From assembly GCA_965220695.1 (NCBI GenBank), contig OZ244838.1:2976001-3040000 (forward strand): DNA of 64,000 nt, given 5' to 3'. Shown here one piece after another: positions 26,779-35,721 of the stretch. Numbering within the stretch: position 1 is the stretch's first letter; every line of letters begins with the position of its first letter. The position numbers and the translations under genes are program-made. Under the pieces are notes generated by a model. The model saw only the letters and a program-made list of their open reading frames with translations. It searched no databases and was not told where the DNA came from. This DNA comes from UBA9620 sp965220695. Lineage in GTDB: Bacteria > Acidobacteriota > Vicinamibacteria > Vicinamibacterales > UBA8438.

Positions 26779-27942
26779 TCATTGACGGATCAGCCGGTCG
26801 ATGAACAGCAACAGGGCGGGCACGCCGTAGAACAGGGCCACGACCCAGAACATGGTCCACTTCTTCGATCGCAACGCCAATCTTGTCACGTAGCGGGCCG
26901 ACGCCAGCGGCACACGGCGGGTGAACTGCAAAGGATAGATGACGAGCATGCCCGTCAGGTTGAACACCAGGTGCACGAGCGCGATCTGGAGACCGTTGAC
27001 GGCGTTCGGCCCCGACACGGCCAGCGCCGCCAGCAACGCGGTGACGGTCGTTCCGATGTTGGCGCCGATGGTGATCGGCAACGCCTGTTCGAGCCGCAAC
27101 AAGCCGGCTGCGCCGAGCGGCACCAGCAGCGACGTGGTCACGGAGCTCGACTGGACCATCGTTGTCACCACGATCCCGGTCAGAATCGAAAGCACGGCAC
27201 TCGACCCGAGGACCGTCCGGATCAGGTGCTCCGCGCGGGTCTGGACCAGGGACCGCATCACCTTCACGAGCGTGAACAGCATCGTGACGATCAGCCCGCC
27301 GGAGAACGCGATCAGGACGAAGCCCTGCCATTGCTCGACCGGGAACAACCAGGCCGCGGCACGCTCCACCGGCGCCAGGGCCAATGTCAGTGCGCCGGCG
27401 AACGGGCTCTCGTAGTCGTATCCCCCGATACCTTCCAGCACGCCGGCGAGCGTCACCGCGGTCCGACGCAGATACCCCGTGGCCAGCTCCAGCGGCAGCA
27501 GCACGACGACTGTCGCATAGTTGAAGAGGTCATGGCAGACGGCCACGGGGAACGCTTTCTCGAACTCGCCGCGGCGCCCCAGGTACACCATCGAGACCAG
27601 CGTGGCGGTCACGGTTGTACCCATGTTGGCCCCCATGATCATCGGGACCGCGCTGACCAGCGGCAACGGTGACTCGGGCGCCGCCGCAAGTCCGACGATG
27701 ACGGCGGTCGTGACCGAGGAACTCTGCACGACGGTCGTGGCGAGGATGCCCACGATCAGACCCATGAACGGGTTCCGCGTCGCGACGAATATCGCATCGA
27801 GCACGTCGGCGCCGAGCAGCTCGAAGCCTTCGCCGAGGCCTTTCACACCGACCAGAAACCCGAACAGGAGGATGATGACGGTGAGCGGCCTCGAAAAAGA
27901 CCGTACGCCTTCCGACGGGGGCAACTGAGACTCTGCGGGCAA
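26779..27942 (-). CDS. Na/Pi cotransporter family protein
   Basis: Sodium-phosphate symporter (PF02690 type) of 387 residues. The two inverted repeats each carry the QSSS signature: TVVQSSSVTTAVIVGL and TMVQSSSVTTSLLVPL. Each is followed by GANMGTTVTA or GANIGTTVTALLAALA. About eight helices are expected. It imports phosphate with sodium and complements the ABC system encoded 6 kb away. There is no PhoU-like C-terminal domain. The last codons (CTGATCCGTCAATGA) are tandemly duplicated as a near copy just downstream of the stop codon. Confidence 0.9.
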   Translation of the reverse strand: MPAESQLPPSEGVRSFSRPLTVIILLFGFLVGVKGLGEGFELLGADVLDAIFVATRNPFMGLIVGILATTVVQSSSVTTAVIVGLAAAPESPLPLVSAVPMIMGANMGTTVTATLVSMVYLGRRGEFEKAFPVAVCHDLFNYATVVVLLPLELATGYLRRTAVTLAGVLEGIGGYDYESPFAGALTLALAPVERAAAWLFPVEQWQGFVLIAFSGGLIVTMLFTLVKVMRSLVQTRAEHLIRTVLGSSAVLSILTGIVVTTMVQSSSVTTSLLVPLGAAGLLRLEQALPITIGANIGTTVTALLAALAVSGPNAVNGLQIALVHLVFNLTGMLVIYPLQFTRRVPLASARYVTRLALRSKKWTMFWVVALFYGVPALLLFIDRLIRQ

Positions 27943-28124
27943 AACGAATGGTCCAGTTCGGCTACCCCGTCGCGCGGAGTGAGCGCCATATTACACCATT
28001 TCCGCGCGGGGTCACGAGCAGTTCGGGGAGCCTGTTCGAGTGCAATCTGCGACGGTGGTGACTCTTGACCTGTCGGCGTGTAAGATACGCGTTGGGATTC
28101 GTTTACCTCGGGGTGAGGAAGCGT

Positions 28125-30506
28125 ATGCGCAGACGCGGGTTCGGCGCGGCGGCTGGCGCACTGGTGGCGGCGTGCGTGGCCGTTCCGTCACTGCAGGCGG
28201 CGGCGCAGGCGCGGCAGAATGTACCGACAGCCCCCGATCAGGCGCTGCTGAACCGCTACTGCCTCGCGTGCCACAACGATCAGGCGCTGCGCGGCGGCTT
28301 GTCGCTGGAAGGCGTCGCGCTCGACGATGTGGCCGGCCACGTCGATGTCTGGGAGCGCGCGCTGCGCAAGCTGCGGGCCGGCGCAATGCCGCCGGACGGC
28401 GCGCCGCGCCCGGACGCGGCCGCCTATACGGGGCTGGTCCACTACCTCGAGACCGAACTCGACACGCTCGCGACGACCCATCCGGACCCGGGTCGGACGG
28501 ACACCTTCCGGCGTTTGAATCGCACGGAGTACCGGAACGCCATTCGCGATCTGCTGGCGCTTGACGTCGATGCGGCGGCGTTGCTCCCGCGCGATGACGC
28601 GGCTTTCGGGTTCGACAACGTCGGGGTCGTCGAGCTGTCGCCCACCCTGATGGAACGCTATCTGGCGGCGGCCCAGAAGATCAGCCGGCTCGCGGTCGGC
28701 AGCCTGGCGATCGTGCCGGGCAGCCGCGTGGTCACGCTGCGCCCCGATCTGACCCAGGAGGGGCACATCGAGGGGCTCCCGTTCGGCACGCGCGGCGGCA
28801 CCGAGGTGGACCACACGTTTCCCCTGGACGGCGAATACGAGATTGAAGTCCGGCTGGCCCGCAACCGCAACGAGAACGTGGAAGGGCTGCGGGAACCCCA
28901 TGTGCTGGAGATGACGTTGGACGGTGAACGCCTGGACCTGTTCACCGTCGTGCCGGACCGCAACCGGCTGGGCAGCTACTATGCCGACGAGGACGTCGAC
29001 AAGCACCTGAATCTGCGTATCCCGGTCAGCGCGGGACCGCACACGTTCGGCGCGGCATTTCTGCAGAAGAACTCGGCGCTCATCGAATCGGAACGGCAGC
29101 CGTATCAGGCCCAGTTCAACCAGGATCGGCATCCCCGCCAGCAACCGGCGGTCCACTCGGTGTCGATCAGCGGCCCGTTCGCAGCCACCGGCGCCGGCGA
29201 TACCCCGAGCCGTCGCCGGATCTTCACCTGCCGGCCGGCCACGGCGGCCGACGAGGCCGATTGCGCCGCCACGATCATTTCCGGTCTGGCCCGGCGCGCC
29301 TACCGGCGACCGGTCTCGTTCACGGACATCGAGATGCCGCTGGCCTTCTACGAACGAGGACGCGCGGATGGCGGCTTCGAGGCCGGCATCGAGCTGGCGC
29401 TCCGCGCGCTGCTGACCAGCCCGGAATTCCTGTTCAGGATCGAACGCGACCCGGACGGCGTGCCGGCCGGCGCCGCGTACGCCCTCAGCGACATCGAGCT
29501 GGCGTCCCGTCTCTCCTTTTTTCTCTGGAGCAGCATTCCGGACGACGCGCTGCTCACCGCGGCAGAAGCGGGACAGCTCGGCGACCCGGCGGTTCTCGAG
29601 CGCCAGATCCAGCGGATGCTGGCCGACCCGCGCGCCGTCACGCTGACAACGAATTTCGCCGACCAGTGGCTGTATCTGCGCAATCTGGAGACGGCCGAAC
29701 CGAATCTCCGAATGTTCCCCGACTTCGACGACAACCTCCGGCGCGCGTTCCGGCAGGAGACACAGCAGCTCTTCGGCAGTATCGTCAGCGAAGACCGCAG
29801 CGTGGTCGACCTGCTGAACGCGGACTATACGTTCCTCAACGAGCGTCTGGCCCGGCACTACGGGATTCCCGGCGTCTACGGCAATCACTTCCGGCGCGTC
29901 GATCTGCCCGCCGACAGTGTCCGCCGCGGCCTGCTGGGGCACGGCAGCATCCTGACGGTGACCTCCTACGCCACCCGCACCTCGCCGGTGCTGCGGGGCA
30001 AGTGGATTCTCGACACGCTGCTCGGGATGCCGCCGCCACCGCCGCCGGCAAACGTACCGCCCCTCGAGGATCCTGAGCCGGGGGTCGCCGCGCGGTCCAT
30101 GCGCGAGCGGATGGAAGCCCACCGGGTGAATCCCGCCTGCGCCGCCTGTCACCAGTTGATGGACCCGGCCGGGCTGTCGATGGAGAACTTCGACGCCATT
30201 GGCCGCTGGCGGGACCGCAGCGAAGACTGGACGCCGATCGACGCCGCCGGCAGCATCCCCGGCGGAGGCGGCTTCGAAGGCGTGGCCGGCCTGCGGGACA
30301 CCCTGCTGGCGCGTCCCGAGATCTTCGTCGGCGCCATGACCGAGAAACTGCTGACCTATGCGCTCGGCCGCGGTCTTGATCACCATGACGGCGCGGCGGT
30401 CCGGCGAATCGTGCGCACAGCCGCCGGCGACGACTACCGATTCTCATCCCTCGTGCTCGGGATCGTGGAGAGCACCCCGTTCCAGATGCGGAGGACGCAG
30501 CAATGA
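28125..30506 (+). CDS. DUF1592/DUF1588/DUF1585 cytochrome-like protein
   Basis: Secreted protein of 793 residues of the planctomycete-type cytochrome family. A signal peptide (AAAGALVAACVAVPSLQAAA) is followed by a heme-c motif CLACH, the DUF1587 segment RTDTFRRLNRTEYRNAIRDL, the DUF1595 and DUF1592 regions (ISGLARRAYRRPVS, LLTSPEFLFRIE, SRLSFFLWSSIPDD), DUF1588 (GLLGHGSILTVTSYATRTSP, VLRGKWILDTLLG and a second heme motif CAACH), and DUF1585 at the end. ATG 28125 has GAGGAA five bases upstream. The stop overlaps the next gene by 4 bp; the DUF1592-DUF1552 pair is a widespread two-gene unit whose substrate is unknown. Confidence 0.92.
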   Translation: MRRRGFGAAAGALVAACVAVPSLQAAAQARQNVPTAPDQALLNRYCLACHNDQALRGGLSLEGVALDDVAGHVDVWERALRKLRAGAMPPDGAPRPDAAAYTGLVHYLETELDTLATTHPDPGRTDTFRRLNRTEYRNAIRDLLALDVDAAALLPRDDAAFGFDNVGVVELSPTLMERYLAAAQKISRLAVGSLAIVPGSRVVTLRPDLTQEGHIEGLPFGTRGGTEVDHTFPLDGEYEIEVRLARNRNENVEGLREPHVLEMTLDGERLDLFTVVPDRNRLGSYYADEDVDKHLNLRIPVSAGPHTFGAAFLQKNSALIESERQPYQAQFNQDRHPRQQPAVHSVSISGPFAATGAGDTPSRRRIFTCRPATAADEADCAATIISGLARRAYRRPVSFTDIEMPLAFYERGRADGGFEAGIELALRALLTSPEFLFRIERDPDGVPAGAAYALSDIELASRLSFFLWSSIPDDALLTAAEAGQLGDPAVLERQIQRMLADPRAVTLTTNFADQWLYLRNLETAEPNLRMFPDFDDNLRRAFRQETQQLFGSIVSEDRSVVDLLNADYTFLNERLARHYGIPGVYGNHFRRVDLPADSVRRGLLGHGSILTVTSYATRTSPVLRGKWILDTLLGMPPPPPPANVPPLEDPEPGVAARSMRERMEAHRVNPACAACHQLMDPAGLSMENFDAIGRWRDRSEDWTPIDAAGSIPGGGGFEGVAGLRDTLLARPEIFVGAMTEKLLTYALGRGLDHHDGAAVRRIVRTAAGDDYRFSSLVLGIVESTPFQMRRTQQ

Positions 30507-31849
30507 TGATCACCAGGATGGCGCTCCCGCGCCGCACGTTCCTCAAGGGGCTCGGCGCCGCGGTTGCGCTGCCGTTGCTCGATTCCATGGTGCCGGCGTT
30601 CACGGCGCAGGCGGCTACGGTCGCCAACACGCCCCGGCGGCTTGGATTCGTGTTCATCCCGATGGGCATGAACCCGGCGCCGTGGACCCCGACCGAGGTG
30701 GGTCCGCTGACCAGCCTCTCGCCATCGCTGGCCGCGCTGACTCCGCATCTCGAGGACGTGACCGTGGTCACGAACATGGCGCTCGAGAACGCGCACACGA
30801 CCGGGAATCACGCGTCGTCCAACGCGGCGTTCCTGAGCTGTCTGCGCGGCAAGCGCACCGAGGGCAGCGATTACGAGCTGGGCATCACGGTGGACCAGAT
30901 CGCGGCGCAGGCGATCGGCGGCGACACGCCGATCCCGTCGCTCGAGCTGGGCACCGATCTGATCGTGCAGGTCGGCTCGTGCGACAACGGGTATGCCTGC
31001 GTGTATCAGAACAACCTGTCGTGGGCCTCGCCCACGTCGCCGCTGCCGACCGAGGCGGATCCGCGAATGGTCTTCGAACGGCTTTTCGGCGACGGCGGCA
31101 CCCCGGAGCAGCGCCGGGCCGAGATGCACAAGAACGCCAGCATCCTCGACTGGGTGCTCGACGACATGTCGAAACTGCAGAAGCAGCTTGGCCAGGGCGA
31201 CCGCTCGAAGGTGGACGAGTACGTGAGCACCGTGCGCGAGGTCGAACGCCGCATTCAGCTCGCCGAGCAGCAGGCCGCGAACTCGCCGCTTCCGGACCTC
31301 ACACGGCCGACCAGCGTCCCGGTCGAGTGGGAGGACCACGTCAAGCTCATGTACGACCTGCAGGTCCTGGCGCTGCAGGCCGACCTGACCCGCGTCATCA
31401 CGTTCCAGATGGCGCGCGAGGCGAGCACGCGCAGCTACCCGCAGATCGGGGTGCCGGAGCCGCATCATCCGATCTCGCATCATGTGAACGACCCGGAGAA
31501 ACTGGCGAAGCTGGCGAAGATCAACGCCTATCATGTGTCGCTGTTCGCCTACATGGTCGACCGGCTGAAGGCGACCGGCGACGGCGACGGCTCGCTGCTC
31601 GACCACTCGACCTTCATGCTCGGCAGCGGCATGGGCAACCCGGACGTCCACGACCACCGCAACCTGCCGATCATCGTGGCCCGCGGCGGCGGCGACAGCC
31701 GCTGGGGCGGCCGGCACGTCAAGTACGACGAGTCGACCCCGCTGGCGAACCTGCATCTGGCGCTGCTCGACGACGTGGGTGTGCACATGGACCGCTTCGT
31801 GGACAGCACCGGGCACGCCGTCGAGGTCATGGAGCCGCAGAGTCTGTAG
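30503..31849 (+). CDS. DUF1552 protein with Tat signal
   Basis: Protein of 448 residues beginning with a twin-arginine signal (LPRRTFLKGLGAAVALPLLD), so it is probably exported folded. Family segments: RLGFVFIPMGMNPAPWTP, HTTGNHASSNAAFLSC, GITVDQIAAQAIG and LLDHSTFMLGSGMGNPDVHD, HRNLPIIVARGG. The fold resembles sulfatase or alkaline-phosphatase-like proteins of the DUF1501 group. It is coupled to the DUF1592 gene by a 4-bp overlap and probably works with that cytochrome-like partner in the periplasm. Confidence 0.9.
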   Translation: MMITRMALPRRTFLKGLGAAVALPLLDSMVPAFTAQAATVANTPRRLGFVFIPMGMNPAPWTPTEVGPLTSLSPSLAALTPHLEDVTVVTNMALENAHTTGNHASSNAAFLSCLRGKRTEGSDYELGITVDQIAAQAIGGDTPIPSLELGTDLIVQVGSCDNGYACVYQNNLSWASPTSPLPTEADPRMVFERLFGDGGTPEQRRAEMHKNASILDWVLDDMSKLQKQLGQGDRSKVDEYVSTVREVERRIQLAEQQAANSPLPDLTRPTSVPVEWEDHVKLMYDLQVLALQADLTRVITFQMAREASTRSYPQIGVPEPHHPISHHVNDPEKLAKLAKINAYHVSLFAYMVDRLKATGDGDGSLLDHSTFMLGSGMGNPDVHDHRNLPIIVARGGGDSRWGGRHVKYDESTPLANLHLALLDDVGVHMDRFVDSTGHAVEVMEPQSL

Positions 31850-31909
31850 GTGTACGCCGAGCCGATCGTGGTGACACCGCGCGCGGTTCGATGTGCCGGG
31901 AGATAGCGG

Positions 31910-33403
31910 ATGAACCGGTCACGACAGATTGCCACCGTGGCGTGGCTCGCCGTACTGGCGGCCGGGGCGAGTGTCGCCCTGGCGGCCGACGCGCCGCTGA
32001 TCGACGCGGTCAAGGCGGCCGACATCGAGCGTGTGCGCACCCTGATCGACCAGGGCGCCGACGTGCGCGCGGCCGGCCCGGACGGCACCACGCCGTTGCA
32101 CTGGGCGGCCCACGGCCGGCAGGTCGAGATCACCCGTCTGCTGCTGGGCGCAGGCGCCGTCGCGAACGTGGCCAACCGCTACGGCGTACGTCCACTGTCG
32201 CTGGCGGCGGTCACCGGCGACGCTCCCACGGTCGCGGCGCTGCTCGAGGCGGGCGCCAACCCGCACACCACGCTCATGGAGGGCGAGACGGCGCTGATGA
32301 CCGCGGCGCGGGCCGGAAACAGCGATACGGTCGAGTTGCTGCTGGACGCCGGCGCCGACGTGAACGCGCACGAGCACTGGAAGGGGCAGACGGCGCTCAT
32401 GTGGGCCGCCGCCGAAGGTCACGCGCAGGTCGTGCCGACGCTCGTGGCGCACGGGACCGATCTCGCGGCGCGCTCGAAACGCGGCTTCACCGCGCTGCTT
32501 TTCGCGGCGCGCGAAGGCCGCATCGACGTCGTGCAGACGCTGCTCGAGGCGGGCGCCGACCTCGACGAGCAGATCTCCATCAACTCCACCCTGACCGCCG
32601 GCGGCGTCGAGCAACGGCGGTCGTCAGACGCCGGGCTGAACGCGTTCCTGCTCGCGGCCGGCAGCGCGCACTTCGAGTTGGCGGCGTATCTGCTGGACCG
32701 CGGTGCGGACCCGAACGCGGCGCCGCGGGGCTGGACCGCCCTGCACCAGTTGAGTTGGGTGCGCAAGGCCGGTATCGCGGGCAGCAACAACCCGGCGCCT
32801 GCGGGGTCGGGCGACATGACGAGTCTCGAGTTCGCCCGGACGCTCATCGAACACGGCGCCGACCTTGACCTGCGCGTCACGACCCGGCCGCCCGCCGGCA
32901 TCACGGGACTGAACTTCATCGGCGGCACCCCGTTCCTGCTCGCCGCCCGGACCGGCGACGCCGAGTACATGCGGTTGCTGGCCGAGGCCGGCGCCGACCC
33001 GTTCCTGACCAATGACGACCAGTCGACCGCGCTGATGGTGGCGGCCGGACTGGGTACCTCCTCCCCCGGGGAGGATCCCGGCACCGAGGCCGAAGTGCTC
33101 GAAGCCGTGCAGGTGGCGCTGGATCTCGGGCTCGACCCCGACGTCGTCGACGACAAGGGCGAGACCGCCATGCACGGCGCCGCCTACAAGCACCTGCCGC
33201 GCGTGGTGACGCTGCTGGCAGAGGCGGGCGCCGACGTCGAGGTCTGGAACACCAGGAACAGACGCGGTGCGACGCCGCTCGACATCGCGGTCGGCATGCA
33301 CCGCGGCATGAACATCCTGAGCTCGCCCGCGACCGCGGACGCGATTCGCGAGGTCATGCGCGCGGCAGGCGTCGACCCCGACACCGCCCCGCCACCCAGG
33401 TAA
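31910..33403 (+). CDS. Secreted ankyrin-repeat protein
   Basis: Protein of 497 residues with a signal peptide (IATVAWLAVLAAGASVALAA) and about nine to ten ankyrin repeats. Examples are DGTTPLHWAAHGRQVEITRL, GVRPLSLAAVTGDAPTVAAL, EGETALMTAARAGNSDTVEL and KGQTALMWAAAEGHAQVVPT. The repeats are spread over the entire mature length without a catalytic domain. It probably binds proteins outside the cytoplasm; partners are unknown. It follows the DUF1552 gene by 60 bp on the same strand. Confidence 0.9.
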   Translation: MNRSRQIATVAWLAVLAAGASVALAADAPLIDAVKAADIERVRTLIDQGADVRAAGPDGTTPLHWAAHGRQVEITRLLLGAGAVANVANRYGVRPLSLAAVTGDAPTVAALLEAGANPHTTLMEGETALMTAARAGNSDTVELLLDAGADVNAHEHWKGQTALMWAAAEGHAQVVPTLVAHGTDLAARSKRGFTALLFAAREGRIDVVQTLLEAGADLDEQISINSTLTAGGVEQRRSSDAGLNAFLLAAGSAHFELAAYLLDRGADPNAAPRGWTALHQLSWVRKAGIAGSNNPAPAGSGDMTSLEFARTLIEHGADLDLRVTTRPPAGITGLNFIGGTPFLLAARTGDAEYMRLLAEAGADPFLTNDDQSTALMVAAGLGTSSPGEDPGTEAEVLEAVQVALDLGLDPDVVDDKGETAMHGAAYKHLPRVVTLLAEAGADVEVWNTRNRRGATPLDIAVGMHRGMNILSSPATADAIREVMRAAGVDPDTAPPPR

Positions 33404-33448
33404 CCGGCCGCCCGCCGCGCCACACCAGGCGCCGCGACATCCCGACGG

Positions 33449-34198
33449 CTACGGCTGGCACACCTCGGCGAGACTCTGCACCGAGGTCACGTTGAGGCTG
33501 TCGGGCCCGCCGTCGGACTCGTCCCGGATGAGCAGGCCCTTGGTTTCGACCTTGTGCCCGACATAGGCCTCCGGGCTCGGGAACACGTACATCAGCTTGA
33601 AGTCACGGCCCCCCGGCGCCAGCGCCTGCGCCGCGGCCAGGTCGTCCCCGACTGACGGCTCCGGGTTGGTCGTGCGCTCCTCGCCGGTGGCGTTCGACAG
33701 CACCCACTGGGACAGATCGCCCCCGAGACAGCCGACGACCCGCACCAGCGCGAAGTTCGGCACGACGCCGGGGCCGTCCTCCCCCTCGACCGTCACGTCG
33801 GTCAACGCCCCGGGCGAGAGCTCCGCGTCGCCGGCGGGATAGCCGTTCCGCTCCAGGACATAGCTGATGATGTCGACGTAGGCGCCGGTCGGCAAGCTTT
33901 CGGAGGCATCGGGCGGCATCGACTGCATCCGTTCGTAGAGACGGTCCAGTGTCAAGCCGGTCCAGTCGCGCACGAACACGTCACCGGTCAGCGAGCGGCC
34001 TGCGCCACCCGTCAGATCGGCGCCGTGGCACTGCAGGCAGCTCGTTTCGTACTGTGTCCGGCCACGCTCCGCCTGTCCGGTCGAGTACACGCCGTCCTTG
34101 ACGGTGCGTTCCTCGTCCTGGGCCGCACTCAATCGCGCCCATCCCGAACCGGCCGCGGCCAGCGCCACCACCAGCGCCCCCACCAGACTCCGCCGCAT
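33449..34198 (-). CDS. Cytochrome c family protein
   Basis: Protein of 249 residues with a signal peptide (MRRSLVGALVVALAAAGSGW) and a class-I-like heme motif CLQCHGADLTGG, followed by the axial-ligand region around MQSMPPDASE and IISYVLERNGYPAG. The C-terminal ~130 residues form a separate domain (FKLMYVFPSPEAYVGHKVET, KGLLIRDE) resembling an OB-like ligand-binding module. AAGGAG lies just upstream of the two adjacent ATG codons at 34201 and 34198; the second has better spacing. Transcribed divergently from the copper-monooxygenase-like gene. Confidence 0.8.
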   Translation of the reverse strand: MRRSLVGALVVALAAAGSGWARLSAAQDEERTVKDGVYSTGQAERGRTQYETSCLQCHGADLTGGAGRSLTGDVFVRDWTGLTLDRLYERMQSMPPDASESLPTGAYVDIISYVLERNGYPAGDAELSPGALTDVTVEGEDGPGVVPNFALVRVVGCLGGDLSQWVLSNATGEERTTNPEPSVGDDLAAAQALAPGGRDFKLMYVFPSPEAYVGHKVETKGLLIRDESDGGPDSLNVTSVQSLAEVCQP

Positions 34199-34375
34199 CA
34201 TGGCTCCTTCTCCGCTGCCGCCCGCTCGGCGCCGATCCGCGCACCATACAGCGGTGCGTACTGCGTCGGCACGTGGATTTCTCGTTCTAAGGTACCCCAA
34301 CGGGTGGCGTCCCGACCCATAGGATGATATAACCGATTGTCTCGACATCAACGTACGGATCGAAGGAGTCCATCC

Positions 34376-35689
34376 ATGAGCATCCAGGCGCGAGCATTCG
34401 TCGTCCTCACGGTGGTGGCCGCACTATCCGCATTCGCCGTACCCACCCACGCCAACAACGAGGCCGACGTCACCTATTATCGCGACGTGCTGCCGATCAT
34501 CCAGAACAACTGCCAAAGTTGTCACCGGCCCGACGGTCTGAATCTCGGCGGCGTCATCGCGCCGATGTCCTTCATGAACTACCAGGAGACCCGGCCGTGG
34601 GCCCGCGCGATCGCGCAGAAGGTGGAAGCCCGCGAGATGCCCCCCTGGTTCGCCTCTGCACCGACCGGTGTCTTCTCGAACGAACGGGGCCTCACCGACC
34701 CGGAAATCGCGACCCTGCTACGCTGGGTCGAAGCGGGTGCTCCGGCCGGTGACGCCGCCGACGCGCCGCCCGCGCGGCAGTTCGTCGAGGGCGAGAGCGG
34801 CGGCTGGTCGCTCGGCACACCGGACTACGTGTTCGCGCTCGAGGAGCCGTACTTCATCGACGACGACATCTACGACCTCAACATCAGCTTCTTCAGGACC
34901 CTGACCGAGGCCGATCTGCCTGACGATGTCTGGGTTCGCGGCTGGGAGTTCAAGACCGGCGCCGGCACCGTGGCGCATCACATGTGCGGCTTCGTGCGCG
35001 GACCCGTCCCGGACGGCCCCTCGGCCGAAGAGGCGGTGGCCGCGGAAGGCGCGGTGGGCTCCGGGCAGTTGCTGACCTGCATCGCCGAAGGCGCCGAGGC
35101 GGTCATGCTGCCGGACGGCTACGGCTTGCGGCTCGAAGCGGGCTCGACCATCACCTACAACATGCACTACCACAAACGGCCGGGACCGGACACCGGCGTG
35201 TGGACCCAGCCCGAGATCGCGTTCTTCGTCGAGCAGCGGCCGGTGACGCACCGGGTGGTCAACGACTCGATCGGGAACACCGGGTTCGAGATTCCGCCGA
35301 ACCACCCGAACTACCGCATCGGCGCGTCACGCACGCTCGACAAGGACACCTACGTGCTGACCTACTGGCCGCACGCGCACCTGCGGGCCAAGGCGTCGCG
35401 GTATACCGCGGTCTATCCGGACGGCCGGGAAGAGCTGCTGCTCGATGTCCCGCGCTACGACCAGGGCTGGCAGGAAACCTACAAGTACAAGGATCCGAAG
35501 CTGCTGCCGAAGGGCACGCGCATCGACGTGAGCTTCTGGTACGACAACTCGCCGGAACGGGCCGCCCGCTTCGACTTCCGCGCCGACGAATCGCCAGGTC
35601 ACGGTCCCCGCACCGATGACGACATGGCGCTGGGCTTCATCGGGTACGCGATAGAGCTGGACGAGCCGGCCAACACGACCAACGACTGA
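34376..35689 (+). CDS. Cytochrome c / copper type II monooxygenase-like protein
   Basis: Secreted protein of 437 residues. After the signal peptide (VVLTVVAALSAFAVPTHANN) comes a small cytochrome-like domain with CQSCHRPDGLNLGG. The rest resembles the ascorbate-dependent copper type II monooxygenase fold, with candidate metal ligands in TVAHHMCGFVRG, TYNMHYHKRP and YWPHAHLRAKA. This arrangement is common in Acidobacteriota and Gammaproteobacteria, with no known substrate. AAGGAG is 8 bp upstream of the chosen ATG. The next gene follows 32 bp after the stop. Confidence 0.85.
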   Translation: MSIQARAFVVLTVVAALSAFAVPTHANNEADVTYYRDVLPIIQNNCQSCHRPDGLNLGGVIAPMSFMNYQETRPWARAIAQKVEAREMPPWFASAPTGVFSNERGLTDPEIATLLRWVEAGAPAGDAADAPPARQFVEGESGGWSLGTPDYVFALEEPYFIDDDIYDLNISFFRTLTEADLPDDVWVRGWEFKTGAGTVAHHMCGFVRGPVPDGPSAEEAVAAEGAVGSGQLLTCIAEGAEAVMLPDGYGLRLEAGSTITYNMHYHKRPGPDTGVWTQPEIAFFVEQRPVTHRVVNDSIGNTGFEIPPNHPNYRIGASRTLDKDTYVLTYWPHAHLRAKASRYTAVYPDGREELLLDVPRYDQGWQETYKYKDPKLLPKGTRIDVSFWYDNSPERAARFDFRADESPGHGPRTDDDMALGFIGYAIELDEPANTTND

Positions 35690-35721
35690 GGAGCCCCTTC
35701 GACCAGCGTCCGGAACCGATC

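Noticed and set aside
25072..27672. 866-codon plus-strand frame opposite the membrane protein and symporter
   Set aside because: Arg/Gln/His-rich antiframe with no motif; both minus-strand genes are well supported.
28065..28090. TTGACC and TAAGAT as promoter of the DUF1592 gene
   Set aside because: The two hexamers are only 10 bp apart, too close for a sigma-70 promoter.
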